DNA from: Bathymodiolus brooksi
Lineage: Eukaryota; Mollusca; Bivalvia; Mytilida; Modiolidae
Assembly (NCBI GenBank): GCA_963680875.1
Contig: OY804580.1
Span: 100,106,000-100,169,999, forward strand
DNA length: 64,000 bases
Direction of reading: 5' to 3'
The notes under the pieces were generated by a model that had not been told where the DNA came from, did no database searches, and saw only the letters and a program-made list of their open reading frames with translations. Below are positions 34,801 through 40,537 of the stretch, one piece after another. Position 1 is the first letter of the stretch, and every line of letters starts with the position of its first letter. Made by a program: the position numbers and the translations under genes.

Positions 34801-35390
34801 TGATCATGTCCAGACGAATAGCCACTCCATATATATAATTTATTGAATAATCTCATTTTTCTTCAGTGGATTAACAGTTGCTGGTTTTATGAGGGATTTG
34901 CAGGTCAGCTGGAAATCAATTACAAATGCTAATCAAACACACATGTTACAGGCGTCTGTTGGCATGTCTGATATGAGGTTACCAGTTGATAATATAAGGG
35001 GGCGTGGCCACTGTAAACTCACGTTTAACTTAGTTACTTACAGCCAAAAAAAGTTTTCCACGATCCTGTCTTACTCCAGCTCACAAATTACAATTGATCT
35101 AATTGGCTTCAAAGAATGATTATAACAATTGTTTCAGATAATATGTGCTTTGTATAACTATAGTCATTCCATAATGAAACTTACATAATGTCAATAAAGC
35201 TTAAAAATTTCTCCAAACATGGTCCAGCAAATGCAGAACCACGACGGTGTTGAAAATTTGTTGGAGACAGCGGCAGTGACGGCGTTGTAATTGCAGAGTT
35301 CGCTGGAGCTATTGTAGGTTCAAAACGTAAATGTTCTTCTTCTACTATTTCTGACAATCCAGAACTTTGTTTGGAATCTAGCATATACAT
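4706..35390 (-). CDS. WD40-repeat (seven-blade propeller) protein gene, ten exons
   Basis: Ten exons on the minus strand, all with AG acceptors and GT donors, join in phase to an open frame of 385 residues. Order: 35185-35390, 31274-31358, 29577-29718, 25757-25946, 18801-18909, 18155-18186, 13512-13614, 9419-9484, 6883-6975, 4706-4837. After a Ser/Pro-rich N-terminus (about residues 1-70) I count seven propeller blades ending in [83 protein letters not shown] and [13 protein letters not shown], which is one complete WD40 domain. Such propellers are protein-interaction scaffolds. No catalytic domain or membrane segment is seen and I cannot name the orthologue. The ATG at 35390 has an in-frame stop five codons upstream, but an AG just before it could be an acceptor, so an extra 5' exon is possible. 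Exons and phases are seen; function is not known. Confidence 0.85.
4889..5118 (-). repeat. SINE family B, full length
   Basis: Minus orientation, head GGCCGTGATCGTATGGTAGT at 5118 and tail at 4889 (AAAGTGCCGTTAAACTCC). Inserted in the last WD40 intron about 50 bp from the exon 10 acceptor. Confidence 0.87.
5166..5272. repeat. Partial MITE of the GTGAAACCTGTCTAAACC family
   Basis: Shares ACTTTATTTAAAGTTCGGTT and TATACAGGATT with 14699-14882 and 46055-46238. The left end is missing. Confidence 0.65.
5511..5700 (-). repeat. Family-C dispersed repeat
   Basis: GTTTGAAGATATCAAAGGGA, CACAATGGCCAAAAGAAAAA and AAAGATCGAGTAACACGAAC, reverse of the 41511 copy. Six copies in the window. No frame. Confidence 0.75.
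5880..6073 (+). repeat. Dispersed repeat containing the 86-bp array
   Basis: ATAGTGGTGTCCAACACATA and adjacent sequence recur in inverse orientation at 23335-23440 (TGTGTTGGGCACCACTATAT). Part of the 86-bp unit itself (ATCAAGAATGGACAATCCAG on the other strand) recurs at 38501-38525. The element class is not recognised. Confidence 0.6.
5990..6762 (+). repeat. 86-bp tandem repeat, 9 copies, with 258-bp higher-order unit
   Basis: Units start at 6074, 6160, 6246, 6332, 6418, 6504, 6590 and 6676, after a diverged first copy. Every third unit has TCTATTCTTGATT, and AACATTTATTTG ends the 6246 and 6504 units, so three units form a 258-bp higher-order repeat. It lies in the last intron of the WD40 gene and is continuous with a dispersed element at 5880-6073. 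Confidence 0.95.
6883..6975 (-). CDS. WD40 gene exon 9
   Basis: Encodes [19 protein letters not shown] then [12 protein letters not shown], blade 6. Acceptor tttttttacag, donor GTAAG, phase 0 at both ends. The 86-bp tandem array begins about 120 bp downstream in the following intron. Confidence 0.87.
7055..8402. mobile_element. Non-autonomous DNA element, TA-flanked pogo/Tigger-like ends
   Basis: Left end TACAGTGAAACCTGACGAAA, right end GGTTTACACAGGTTTTACTG then TA. Both ends also repeat CCGGTTTA/TAAACCGG motifs. The inside is AT-rich; a 74-codon frame at 7383 starts [14 protein letters not shown] and is not recognised. Superfamily inferred from TA flanks and end style. Confidence 0.6.
8435..9289. 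mobile_element. Non-autonomous pogo/Tigger-like element
   Basis: Left end TACAGATGAATCTGGTAATC with CTCGAAGTTCTCGGG following; right end ATAATGAGATTCAACTGTA. No transposase frame. Inserted in WD40 intron 8 between exons 8 and 9. Confidence 0.65.
9419..9484 (-). CDS. WD40 gene exon 8
   Basis: Exactly 22 codons: [18 protein letters not shown] ending CHSQ. It completes blade 5. Acceptor is a T-run followed by gcag, donor GTAAGT. The 31-bp satellite ends only about 17 bp upstream of the acceptor. Confidence 0.88.
9502..13072 (-). repeat. 31-bp satellite, about 115 copies, in intron 7 of the WD40 gene
   Basis: Plus-strand unit ACATAGACAGCCATGTTATT then AGTTACTCTGT. The commonest variants are GCCATG/GTCATG and TTAC/TCAC. 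On the gene strand the unit contains TAACTAAT (branch-point-like) and CTATGTACAG (acceptor-like). A 1-base deletion variant (CTCGTAC) occurs at 11829 and 12696, each followed 172 bp later by the rare GTCATTAG, showing that a 28-unit block (867 bp) was itself duplicated. The array stops about 17 bp before the exon 8 acceptor. Confidence 0.97.
13073..13511. other. Intron between satellite and exon 7
   Basis: Single-copy-looking intron. 13380-13440 contains a degenerate family-B tail (GAAATGTTGTTGAAAGTGGT ... CCTAACCCTAACC). Confidence 0.5.
13512..13614 (-). CDS. WD40 gene exon 7
   Basis: Encodes residues 255-289, [19 protein letters not shown] then [13 protein letters not shown], blade 5 up to the residue before its WD. 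Acceptor cattgtag, donor GTACG. It lies between the 38-bp array (intron 6) and the 31-bp array (intron 7). Confidence 0.88.
13735..14100. other. Low-complexity intron with C-runs
   Basis: CCCCCTCCCCCTCCC near 13845-13865 and an uninterrupted run of about 17 C near 14063-14079. Otherwise AT-rich, with no exon signal. Confidence 0.6.
14286..14633 (+). repeat. 174-bp tandem duplication
   Basis: ACTTCAACTCGTAAA at 14286 and 14460 starts two nearly identical 174-bp copies (both with CATGGTTTTGTCTATCATAT and TCTCGATACAGCCGC). Confidence 0.92.
14699..14882. mobile_element. 184-bp MITE, GTGAAACCTGTCTAAACC family
   Basis: Ends TACAGTGAAACCTGTCTAAA and GAGACAGGTTTCACTCTA are inverted repeats. Other copies: 46055-46238, 57719-57898 and 25215-25388 (partial). 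Confidence 0.8.
14877..15285 (+). repeat. 20-bp tandem repeat, about 20 copies
   Basis: Unit TAACATGTGACCAGTTGTGA with variants. Interrupted by the palindromic element at 15287-15685; similar units resume at 15688-15810. It lies in WD40 intron 6. Confidence 0.92.
15287..15685. mobile_element. Palindrome-ended MITE, copy 1
   Basis: 15287-15432 is a long inverted repeat (AAGAATTGAATGCATTCTTT ... and its complement) around a short loop. The following 250 bp are shared with 58956-59315 in opposite orientation. No coding sequence. Inserted inside the 20-bp tandem array. Confidence 0.85.
15688..15810 (+). repeat. Continuation of the 20-bp tandem repeat
   Basis: Five to six more units (TAACATGTGACCCATTGTGA type) beyond the inserted palindromic element, suggesting that the element landed in a pre-existing array. 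Confidence 0.85.
15811..16018. other. Intron, nothing recognised
   Basis: AT-rich intron between the 20-bp array and a SINE. No exon or element seen. Confidence 0.45.
16019..16226 (-). repeat. SINE family B, head-truncated
   Basis: Minus orientation. The tail begins at AGGGTTAGGGTAAGGGTTGT. Includes TGGGATTTGAACTCACAACA (box B region) and stops in the head at TGATTGCAGG. Confidence 0.82.
16402..18173 (-). repeat. 38-bp satellite made of exon-6 end plus 5' splice site, about 46 copies
   Basis: On the gene strand each unit carries AGAAAAAAGCACTCAGTACG (the end of the microexon) followed at once by GTAAGAA and a short intron piece ending TTTAACT. The array begins at the real exon 6 and runs through intron 6. 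Variants C/T and A/G at a few sites mark subfamilies. A block of 16 units (608 bp) is repeated: 16625-17232 and 17233-17840 share all diagnostic variants I checked. Every unit therefore holds a consensus-like donor site. Confidence 0.95.
18155..18186 (-). CDS. WD40 gene exon 6, 32-bp microexon
   Basis: A 32-bp exon encoding [11 protein letters not shown] (last Arg codon split CG|A). It lies between a good acceptor (T-rich tract, then tttcag) and donor GTAAGAA. Needed for the gene: without it exon 5 (phase 0) cannot join exon 7 (phase 2), and the WD dipeptide of blade 4 would be missing. The last 20 or so bases of this exon and its donor are the source of the 38-bp satellite that starts here and runs to 16402. 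Confidence 0.85.
18291..18446 (+). repeat. SINE family B with internal deletion
   Basis: Head GGTTGTGATCGTATGGTAGT joined to a short middle, then CCTCCACCAATAAAACTGAC and tail GAAATATTGTTGAAAGTGAC. In WD40 intron 5. Confidence 0.82.
18573..18769. mobile_element. MITE, CAGTCAAACCTGCTTTAGTG family, with duplicated left end
   Basis: AGTCAAACCTGCTTTAGTGA appears at 18575 and again at 18611, so the left end is tandemly duplicated (about 36 bp). Right end TTGACTGTA. Matches 32451-32634. Confidence 0.75.
18801..18909 (-). CDS. WD40 gene exon 5
   Basis: Encodes residues 208-244, [20 protein letters not shown] then [12 protein letters not shown], most of blade 4. Acceptor ttttcag, donor GTAAGT. The blade is cut just before its WD dipeptide, which is supplied by the microexon at 18155-18186. 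Confidence 0.9.
18996..19190 (+). repeat. 24-bp tandem repeat, 8 copies
   Basis: Unit TACTCGGTGGCTATACCAAC plus TTTG, decaying towards 19190. It lies in WD40 intron 4 about 90 bp from exon 5. The open frames across it (LYSVAIPT repeated) are by-products of the period. Confidence 0.92.
19200..19737. other. AT-rich intron of the WD40 gene
   Basis: No exon, hairpin or repeat of note in intron 4 between the 24-bp array and a SINE. Confidence 0.45.
19738..19918 (-). repeat. SINE family A, head-truncated
   Basis: GAGTGAGTGATTGTTGCTTA ... TGAGATGATGATGAGGTCCG ... ACATGTCGCCCC. The tRNA head is missing; it directly abuts the family-D element. Confidence 0.83.
19919..21319 (+). mobile_element. Family-D element: 156-bp tandem units (about 8.5) with terminal hairpin
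   Basis: AACCAATCAGAAACAAGAAT recurs at 20001, 20157, 20314, 20469, 20625, 20779, 20935 and 21091 (period about 156). The last unit runs into GTTAACGGACGATAGACGAC and a perfect hairpin GCTCACATTGCC-TTT-GGCAATGTGAGC at 21293-21319. Same terminus at 3694-3721. Possibly a Helitron-like (HINE/pearl-type) bivalve element; class is inference. Confidence 0.85.
21600..22496 (-). mobile_element. Decayed Tigger/pogo-like DNA transposon
   Basis: TA-flanked ends TACAGTCAAACCTCGTTAAA and AACAGGGTTTTACTGTA are imperfect inverted repeats of pogo/Tigger style. Inside on the minus strand is a remnant of a CENP-B-type helix-turn-helix (22002-22085, with a frameshifted continuation). The rest of the transposase is gone. 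Confidence 0.8.
22002..22085 (-). pseudogene. CENP-B/psq-type helix-turn-helix remnant of a Tigger-like transposase
   Basis: ATG at 22085 opens [20 protein letters not shown] then a stop after 27 codons. The following bases in another frame read [13 protein letters not shown], the expected second half of the helix-turn-helix, so a frameshift has broken it. A basic KRKR start followed by a FEQK helix is typical of the CENP-B N-terminal fold. Confidence 0.72.
22503..22729 (+). repeat. SINE family B
   Basis: Head partly lost; TCACTAATGTTGTGAGTTCA, TGTGATAAAGTTTGTCAGTG and GTGGCATTAAACACCATAAA. Adjacent to the right end of the Tigger-like element. Confidence 0.85.
23017..23299 (+). repeat. 31-bp tandem repeat, 9 copies
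   Basis: Unit ATAATGTGAATCAAATTAAC plus AGTGATATCCA, with CAAATT/CACATT alternation and one unit 4 bp shorter. In WD40 intron 4. Unrelated in sequence to the 31-bp array at 9502. Confidence 0.93.
23825..24805. mobile_element. Pogo/Tigger-like non-autonomous element
   Basis: Left TACAGTTGACTCTCGTTGTC, right GATAACAAGAGTCAACTGTA form inverted repeats. GTTGACTCGAA motifs repeat inward at both ends. 980 bp with no recognisable transposase. Confidence 0.75.
25215..25388. repeat. Degenerate MITE, GTGAAACCTGTCTAAACC family
   Basis: GAAACCTGTCTAAACCGAAC at the left, AACACCTGTCTATTCCAAAC inside, GTTTTAGACATGTATA at the right. Confidence 0.7.
25630..25710. repeat. A-rich low-complexity tract
   Basis: Runs of A with scattered C between 25650 and 25700, T-rich on the gene strand, just downstream of WD40 exon 4. 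Confidence 0.8.
25757..25946 (-). CDS. WD40 gene exon 4
   Basis: Encodes [15 protein letters not shown], a full blade [17 protein letters not shown], and [18 protein letters not shown]. Acceptor tttttcag; the donor GTATTT is weaker than the others. A SINE tail begins about 18 bp outside the acceptor, so only a very short polypyrimidine tract separates exon from repeat. Codon 208 is split AG|T to exon 5. Confidence 0.9.
25963..26110 (+). repeat. SINE family B, 3' half
   Basis: ACGCGATACAACATTATGTG to GGTGTTAAACACCATAACTT. Starts about 16 bp outside the exon 4 acceptor of the WD40 gene. Confidence 0.83.
26111..27182. other. Intron 3 of the WD40 gene, unremarkable
   Basis: AT-rich, no repeat family or exon signal that I can support. 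The 5' part of the 175-codon frame ending here is not coding; only its last third is exon 4. Confidence 0.5.
27183..27342. repeat. Near-perfect 160-bp hairpin (foldback element)
   Basis: AAATAATTCATGGCAGGCAT pairs with ATGCCTGCCATGAATTATTT and the pairing continues through GGGCTGGGCCTTTATATTC to a loop in CCCCTCGCTTTCGCTCGGGG. Confidence 0.9.
27349..27676 (-). repeat. SINE family A, full length but diverged
   Basis: From the tail (GCAATTTTTCAGTTATAAAA) to the head complement (GATCTACAGCACTCAGGGTG ... ACACCGATGCAGT). It directly follows the hairpin. Confidence 0.82.
28058..28330. repeat. ACG-rich low-complexity element with inverted ends, copy 1
   Basis: GATCCAGGATCG near 28069 and ACGATCCTGGTTC near 28293 face each other. 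Between them are degenerate ACGAAACGAACGATAC strings. The 123-codon minus frame here comes from the simple repeat. Confidence 0.65.
28331..28974. other. AT-rich intron, nothing recognised
   Basis: WD40 intron 3; no exon signals or repeat ends between the two ACG-rich elements. Confidence 0.45.
28975..29205. repeat. ACG-rich low-complexity element, copy 2
   Basis: GAACGATACACGAAACGAAC type strings, ending AACGATCCAGGGTCTGTAGC. Similar to 28058-28330. Confidence 0.65.
29577..29718 (-). CDS. WD40 gene exon 3
   Basis: Encodes residues 98-144 plus one base. It finishes blade 1 ([14 protein letters not shown]) and begins blade 2 ([12 protein letters not shown] ... NRLLAS). Acceptor tattacag, donor GTAAG. 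Codon 145 (Tyr) is split T|AT across the intron to exon 4, which confirms the join. Confidence 0.87.
29728..29955 (-). repeat. Two SINE 3' tails with (GATT)n runs
   Basis: TTGATTGATTAATTGGTGCT ... (29735) and TTGATTGATTGATTGATTGG (29884) each lead into a tail related to families A/B (TTTCAGCCATATATCGTGGT). Minus orientation, truncated. Confidence 0.7.
30346..30696. mobile_element. MITE with about 38-bp terminal inverted repeats
   Basis: Left AAGGTGGATTTATACTCCGG then GTGCGACAGCGATGT; right the complement ending GGAGTATAAACCCACCTT. GCGATG/CATCGC motifs recur inside. In WD40 intron 2. Confidence 0.87.
30954..31239 (-). repeat. SINE family A, full length
   Basis: Tail GAGTGAGTGATTGTTGTTTA at 30954, head complement AACCCACGATCTACCGCACT ... 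CGCCATTGATGCGGTT. Lies about 35 bp from the WD40 exon 2 donor. Confidence 0.88.
31274..31358 (-). CDS. WD40 gene exon 2
   Basis: Encodes residues 69-97, [15 protein letters not shown] then [12 protein letters not shown], the first propeller blade. Phase-2 entry, phase-0 exit, acceptor CAG and donor GTAAGT. A tRNA-derived SINE copy ends only about 35 bp beyond the donor. Confidence 0.85.
31545..31655 (+). repeat. 29-bp tandem repeat, 4 copies
   Basis: TTTTACTGGTCTTGGGCTGG plus AGGACAAAG, with one unit lacking TCT. In WD40 intron 1. Confidence 0.9.
31797..32044. mobile_element. MITE, TACAGTACAGTCAGAGACAT family, copy 1
   Basis: ATAGTCAGAGACATAAGTGT at the left, GACTGAGTCTGTACTGTA at the right. 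The inside matches 33561-33810 (TAGAGTGTTACTTA, TATCACTCATCT). Confidence 0.78.
32100..32450. other. AT-rich intron, nothing recognised
   Basis: A/T-dominated sequence with short duplicated GACTTCTAGTCAC / GATTTCTAGTCAC strings at 32102 and 32174. No feature otherwise. Confidence 0.45.
32451..32634. mobile_element. 184-bp MITE, CAGTCAAACCTGCTTTAGTG family
   Basis: TACAGTCAAAACTTGTCTCA and TAAAGTAGGTTTGACTGTA at the ends; inner GGTCACATAATACAAGTTAT. TA at both outer edges. Same family as 18573-18769. Confidence 0.82.
33243..33505 (+). repeat. SINE family B, full length
   Basis: Head GATCGTGATCGTATGGTAAT (box A region), box B GAGTTCGAATCCTG, tail GTGGTGTTAAACACAATAAC. The best preserved B copy in the window, together with 37201-37455. 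Confidence 0.9.
33537..33890 (-). repeat. SINE family A split by a MITE
   Basis: Left part AGTTAGTGAGTGAGCAATTT to CAGCTA (33560), right part TATCATGTGACAAGAAATTA onward. The MITE 33561-33810 sits between them at a TA dinucleotide; removing it restores an ordinary family-A sequence. Confidence 0.85.
33561..33810. mobile_element. 250-bp MITE, TACAGTACAGTCAGAGACAT family, copy 2 (nested in SINE)
   Basis: Ends TACAGTACAGTCAGAGACAT and ATATCCATGACTGTACTGTA are inverted repeats. TA is duplicated at the insertion in the SINE, as in Tc1/mariner-type insertions. Confidence 0.88.
33895..34112 (+). repeat. SINE family B, head-truncated
   Basis: CCTATCACCACGGAAGTTGT to GGTGTTAAACACCATAACCT, close to the split family-A SINE. 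Confidence 0.85.
34113..35184. other. WD40 intron 1, proximal part
   Basis: No recognised repeat. Purine-rich GGGGAGGTGGGAGAGTGAGG stretch at 34648-34670. A 76-codon frame at 34889 has no recognisable domain. Confidence 0.45.
35185..35390 (-). CDS. WD40 gene exon 1 (N-terminus)
   Basis: Encodes residues 1-68 plus two bases of codon 69. It starts [12 protein letters not shown] and contains the Ser/Pro-rich stretch [11 protein letters not shown] before a helix-like segment [10 protein letters not shown]. Donor GTAAG at 35184-35180. The start is chosen because an in-frame TAG lies five codons upstream. A second ATG two codons in would serve as well. The sequence just before the ATG (tatatatag) could be an acceptor if a 5' exon exists. 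Confidence 0.72.
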
Positions 35391-36404
35391 ATCTATATAT
35401 AGCTACCATACAATCACCATAAACAAAACAGTATCACAGTAAATCACTAAATGAATTGATCACTTTTCATTGGATAATATTTTGGCCACTATTTTTTTTC
35501 CTTTTTATCTCTGCGATTTTTAAAAGCAACTTTTCAAATAACACAATTTGAACAGGTGCATGACGAAGAACAAAATAAATATCATCTGAAGTGAATATGA
35601 TAACGCAGGGGTTCATTATTTGAAGTTTTGTTTCATATTCAAGAGGCAACCAGAGTTTAAATTTTCAACACGAGTTACCGTTCTTCGCCAATAAAAAAAA
35701 TTACTCTGAACTTCAGAACTCAACACTAACAAACCATGTACTGCGATAACCCGAATTATCCAGTCGTTAATATTTGTAAAGGACCTCGTAATGATCACTC
35801 CTGTACATTTTGGTTCTCTTCAGTTTGAAATTTCTGAAACTAATTCATGCTTTTATGCATTTGTATAAATGTCCAGGTCAATTAAACAGAATGCAATTAT
35901 CACCCATGTACACGGTTCTTCACTGCAACACTTTCTTGGGGTGGGGAGTGGGGCTCTTGCACGACATTTGCTATATTTTCACATTCGTTCCTTTATCTAA
36001 AAACATGTCCATTGAATTTAAACACATTTCTTTGTTAATAAAATGATAACTTTCAATAAATATAAAGATGAGTACAGTTATAGTTTTCCATCAACAAAAA
36101 TCCTTATGATAAACATAATTTCTTTATAAATATATATAGACGCAAATTAGAAAAAAGGATTGAAAGACAAAGATGAGTGACATTATCTAGAAGTATCAGG
36201 TAAATTGCATTCACCACATATAGAACTGTCAAATAAAGGTAAAATATTAATTAGCCAATAATTAAGAAATTTTGTTCATAGATGTTTATGGGGAAAAAAT
36301 AAGGTCACAAATGAGATAGAATCACAAAAATATAAATTTTTGATCATTTTAGCACCTTTAGATAGTTATGTGGAAATGTTCAATTGAATATTTTGTAAAA
36401 ACAG
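35391..36404. other. Upstream region of the WD40 gene
   Basis: Expected to hold the promoter or a 5' UTR exon. No TATA box, CpG-rich stretch or convincing exon seen. Confidence 0.4.
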
Positions 36405-36512
36405 ATCTAGGTACTCTGGTTTCCTTCACCAATAAAACTGACTGCCACGATATAACTGAAATATTGTTGATAGTGACGTTAAACGGCACCAAAACCCTAA
36501 CCTCTATAAACA
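36405..36512 (+). repeat. SINE family B, 3' end only
   Basis: GGTACTCTGGTTTCCTTCAC to GACGTTAAACGGCACC. Confidence 0.8.
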
Positions 36513-37198
36513 GACAAAGATCTTTTTAACACCCATTGGGCTTCTTGTTTTTTTTTATGTACTTACGATCAACAACAAAAAACCGATTTGTTGCCTTTTT
36601 ACCTCTTATTTTGTGTGTGCACATCTGATCAACAACAATAAACGTTTTAGAGGACCATAAAATGAACATTCCAACCAAGTTTGATTCCAATTGGCTCTGT
36701 GGTTTCAGTAAAGAAGATTAAAAACAGACAACGCCGTTATTACACATTTGGGCATCTTGTTTTTTTGTGTGTGCTTCTTATCAACGAAAAACAACAAACT
36801 TTCTAGAGAACCATCCAATGAACGTTCCTATCAGGTTTTGTTCCAATTGGCCCCTTATTTTCAGAGAGGAAGATTGAAAAGAGACAACAACATATTTGTC
36901 ATCTTTGGGCTTGTTGTTTCTTTTGTGTACTGTTGATCAACAAAAACAAACTTTTTAGAGGACCATCCGATGAACATTACTGCAAAATTTGGTTCAAATC
37001 GGCTCAGTGGTTTCAGAAAAGAAGATTAAAAACTGACAACAATCTCTTTGACACCTTCGGGCCTCTTAATTGTTTCTTTGGTGTACTTCCGAGCAACAAC
37101 AAAAACAAGCTTTTAGTGAATCATGCAATAAACATTACTGCCAAGTTTGATTCCAATTGATCAAGTGTTTTCAGGGAACAAGATTAAAAGCAGACAAA
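36500..37198 (+). repeat. Degenerate tandem repeat (about 150 bp, 4-5 units)
   Basis: AGAGGACCAT ... GGCTCTGTGGTTTCAG(A/T)AA(A)GAAGATTAAAA recurs near 36650, 36800, 36956 and 37110, each followed by GACAA ... TTTGGGC. Resembles family-D units in wording (AGAGGACC, GTTTCAG, AGAAGATT). Confidence 0.75.
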
Positions 37199-37200
37199 GA

Positions 37201-37455
37201 TGCCGTGGTGGTCGTGATCGTACGGTAGTTGAATTTACAACTACCTGTGCAATCAATGTCTATCACCACTAAAGTTTTTGAGTTCGAATTCCGTTCATGG
37301 CGAGGTGTATTCGATACAACAATATGTGATAAAGTTTGTCAGTGACTTGCGACGTGTCGTGGTTTTCTCCGTTTTCCTCCATCAATAAAACTGACTGTCA
37401 CGATATAATTGAAATATTGTTGAAAATAGCGTTAAGCACCATAACCCTACCCTAT
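37201..37455 (+). repeat. SINE family B, full length
   Basis: GCCGTGGTGGTCGTGATCGT head, GAGTTCGAATTCCG box B, AATAGCGTTAAGCACCATAA tail. Confidence 0.9.
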
Positions 37456-37643
37456 CCTCAACGTTTGTGATATGGCGAGTCAATATATTGGCCCTTGGGA
37501 AGTCCATAAATCTTGGCATTATGCATAGGTAGCTTTTAAATAATTAGGCATTACAAATATTGATAATTGTTACAGAGTCCAACAATAACACTGAAACTAT
37601 ACTTCAGTAGTTGTAATACAGATTGAGCTTCTCTTTTGTTAAT

Positions 37644-38009
37644 ACAACATCGGTGGTGGAATGGTTGGCGTGGTAGCCTTGTGTGCAGTAGATCGTGGGT
37701 TCGAACCCCAGTCAGGTCAAACCAAAGACTATAAAATTGGTATTATTTTGTTGCTTCTCCACTCTAGCAGCAATAAGGAGAAAGAACAGAGCTGGTTGTC
37801 TCGAAATTAGGATAACGCGTCCAAGAGGTGCAGCATGTCCACCCGAGGATTGTTGTTTCAGTGAACTAACACAATAAAAAAATCCAATTAAGTTTGTTGG
37901 TCTTGTACATTTGTAGAAAGCGGACATCTCATCAAGCGTAACTTGTTCTGGCCATGCTATAACTGAACATTGATAATGTGGCGTTAAACAACAATCACTA
38001 ACTCACTCT
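37644..38009 (+). repeat. SINE family A, full length
   Basis: Head CGGTGGTGGAATGGTTGGCG, box B GGGTTCGAACCCC, tail GGCGTTAAACAACAATCACT then AACTCACTCTC. Intact promoter boxes; not a tRNA gene because the cloverleaf is continued by a SINE body. Confidence 0.9.
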
Positions 38010-38044
38010 CTTCTTTTTTTCTTTTCTTTTTTTTTTATTATAAT

Positions 38045-38225
38045 TGGTGTTGTTACATAAACGTACGAGATGCAACAATTCACATCCAATTTTTGTAGAG
38101 TTCGTTTTACCCAATCTTTGGTTTTCTGTGTAGACCATTGTTTTTTTTCTCCCTTTATCGTTTGTTTATTGTATTATCTGTCCTTCTTTCACTTCCGATT
38201 CTGAACCACCTCGGTATCTTCAAAC
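38045..38225 (+). repeat. Family-C dispersed repeat, degenerate
   Basis: TCGTTTGTTTATTGTATTAT ... CACCTCGGTATCTTCAAAC matches the 3' part of the 41511 copy. Confidence 0.6.
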
Positions 38226-38559
38226 TTTCTTCATATGCCAAATAATCTAGATATTGCAAATAATATCTGAGACAAAAGTCTTTTTATCTTTTTAATTTAT
38301 TTTTGCAGCATATCAAAATGGAAAAATTTGTGAAATACATAACATTTGTTACAGTGTGTAGAAGGCGTAATGAACATCAATGATGATGCCTATTATAACG
38401 AAGTAAACAATACTATTGTGTGAATTTTTTTTCTTCAAAATAATATTGAGAAGAACATATCATAACCAAAAGGGATAAACGTTGGAGAAGACCGAAGAGA
38501 AAATCAAGAATGGACAATCCAGAGACATAGGAAGCATTTGAAACAAGACACAAAGCGAA

Positions 38560-38635
38560 TACAAAAAACAAACAAACAAACAAACAAACAAAACAAAACA
38601 AGCAAACAAATAAATAAAACAAAACAAAGTACAAC
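38560..38635 (+). repeat. (AAAC)n microsatellite
   Basis: AACAAACAAACAAACAAACA followed by AAACAAAACAAGC and related runs. Confidence 0.9.
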
Positions 38636-39231
38636 GACTATATACGGATTCCGTAAAAAAAAGGTTGGCGAAGGTAAGCTATAAAATTGTCGAGAGAAGG
38701 GACGATCCCTATGCAATTGCAAACATAACAATAGTCCAAACATTCTAGAGAACCAAGGGAATAGAACGATAGCTGGGACAACATGAAAACCGGGAGTGAA
38801 AACAGATGCCTCTTAAGACTATCATTTCACAAGGCAAGTTCAGGAAACAGAGATTCCAGGAGCAACCTGTTAATGACGTATCCATTCCACGTTGATAACC
38901 CAATTAGTTATTGCCACCTGGTTTCGTAAAATTATTTTTTATTGAGAAATTTGTCAGATAAGGTTAGACGCATTTTCAACAATTTCAGACAAGAGCAATA
39001 AACTCTACAATAGCATATCAATTGGGATACAAAGACTTAGTAAGCAGGATAGACTGAAATGTTGCTACGCAAGAAAGGAAAATTAACTATTGGGAAGTAA
39101 GCGTTATCACATTCATCCTAATTCTTAGTGCACAACTCTCCTTCATAGTCAACATGTAGATAAAATCTAAATACGAGGTAAATCTATCAGTAGTATAATT
39201 AGTTTTGGAAACAGTGGTATATAAAGCTTGC

Positions 39232-40080
39232 AAAAAACAATTCGAGTTCACTGGTAAATATTGGATCAGTTGTCACAAAAGCTTGCAAACAATCATTCGA
39301 GTTCACCGGAAAATAAGAGATCACTGGTCCCCATGGCGTACAAAACATCATTCGAGTTCAGAGGGACATAATGGACCAGTGGTCACAAAAGCTTGCAAAC
39401 AATCATTCGAGTTCACCGGAAAATAAGAGATCAGTGGTCCCCATGGCGTGCAAAACATCATTCGAGTTCACCTGGATATAAGGGACCAATGGTCACTAAA
39501 GAATTGAAAAATCATTTGATTTCTCTGGGAAACAAGGAATCAGTGGTCACAAAAGCTTACAAAAATCATTCGAGTTCACCGGAAAATAAGAGATCAGTGG
39601 TCACTAAAGCGTGGACAAATCATTTGAGTTCACTGGGAAATAAAGGATCAATTGCGATTAAAGTTTGGAAACATCATTCAACTTCACCGGGAAATTAGGA
39701 ATCAGTGGTTACTAAAGCTTGCAAAACATCACTTGAGACCATCAGTGGTAACTAAAGCATCATTCGAATACACCGGAAAAAGAGATCAATGGTAACTAAA
39801 GCATCATTCGAGCTCACTGGGAAATAAGAGGTCACTAAAGCTTGAAAAACATCACCCAAGTTCACAAGGATATAAGGAATCATTGACCACCAAAGCTTGC
39901 AAAACATCATTCGACTTCACTGGGAAATAGGGGATCAGTGGTCACTAAAGGTTGTAAATCATCATTCGAGTTCACCGGGAAATAAGGATTAGTGGTCACA
40001 AAAGCTTACAGAACACGATTCGAGTTCACTGGGAATTGATGGATCAGTGGTCACTTAAGCTTGCAAAACATCATTTGTAT
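39232..40080 (+). repeat. 55-bp minisatellite, about 15 units
   Basis: TTCGAGTTCACCGGAAAATA recurs at 39241, 39296, 39351, 39406 and 39461 (period 55), then decays with indels. Shared words GATCAGTGGTCAC and AAAGCTTGCAAAACATCA. Begins about 460 bp beyond the stop of the HMGL/EF-hand gene. Frames through it are period artefacts. Confidence 0.92.
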
Positions 40081-40537
40081 ATCGAAAGGTAAAATAAAAC
40101 ATGTATGCTAAATGTTTTCGTTCCTATCTTTGAAAAACAATAGGGCAATTATTGGTGCAGTTTAGATCATTGCAGATAAGGGCGTATACCCGAATGGTGC
40201 AGCTTGTTCATATTGGAATGCCAATGGTTTGTTGAAAAATCTCCCATTGAATCTTGATAATCTTTGTGATATAACAATATAGAGTATACAACTTGGAATG
40301 TGGGACAGCAATGTAGAATATCAAAACAAATTAAAGATTATGTATAATAAAATAATTCAAAATATAGCACTTTAAGACAAGGAAGATATTTAGAGAGTAT
40401 AAACTACAAGAATGTATTATTGCATATTCTTTGTCATTGGATGCAAAAGCATTCTTATATATTAAAATATATTAGGACATAGGCTAAGAATGGCACATTA
40501 TCTTTATAACAGGAAGTTCATTTATATGATAAAATTC

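Noticed and set aside
39205..39698. Plus-strand frames with repeated HHSSS words
   Set aside because: Translation of the 55-bp minisatellite.
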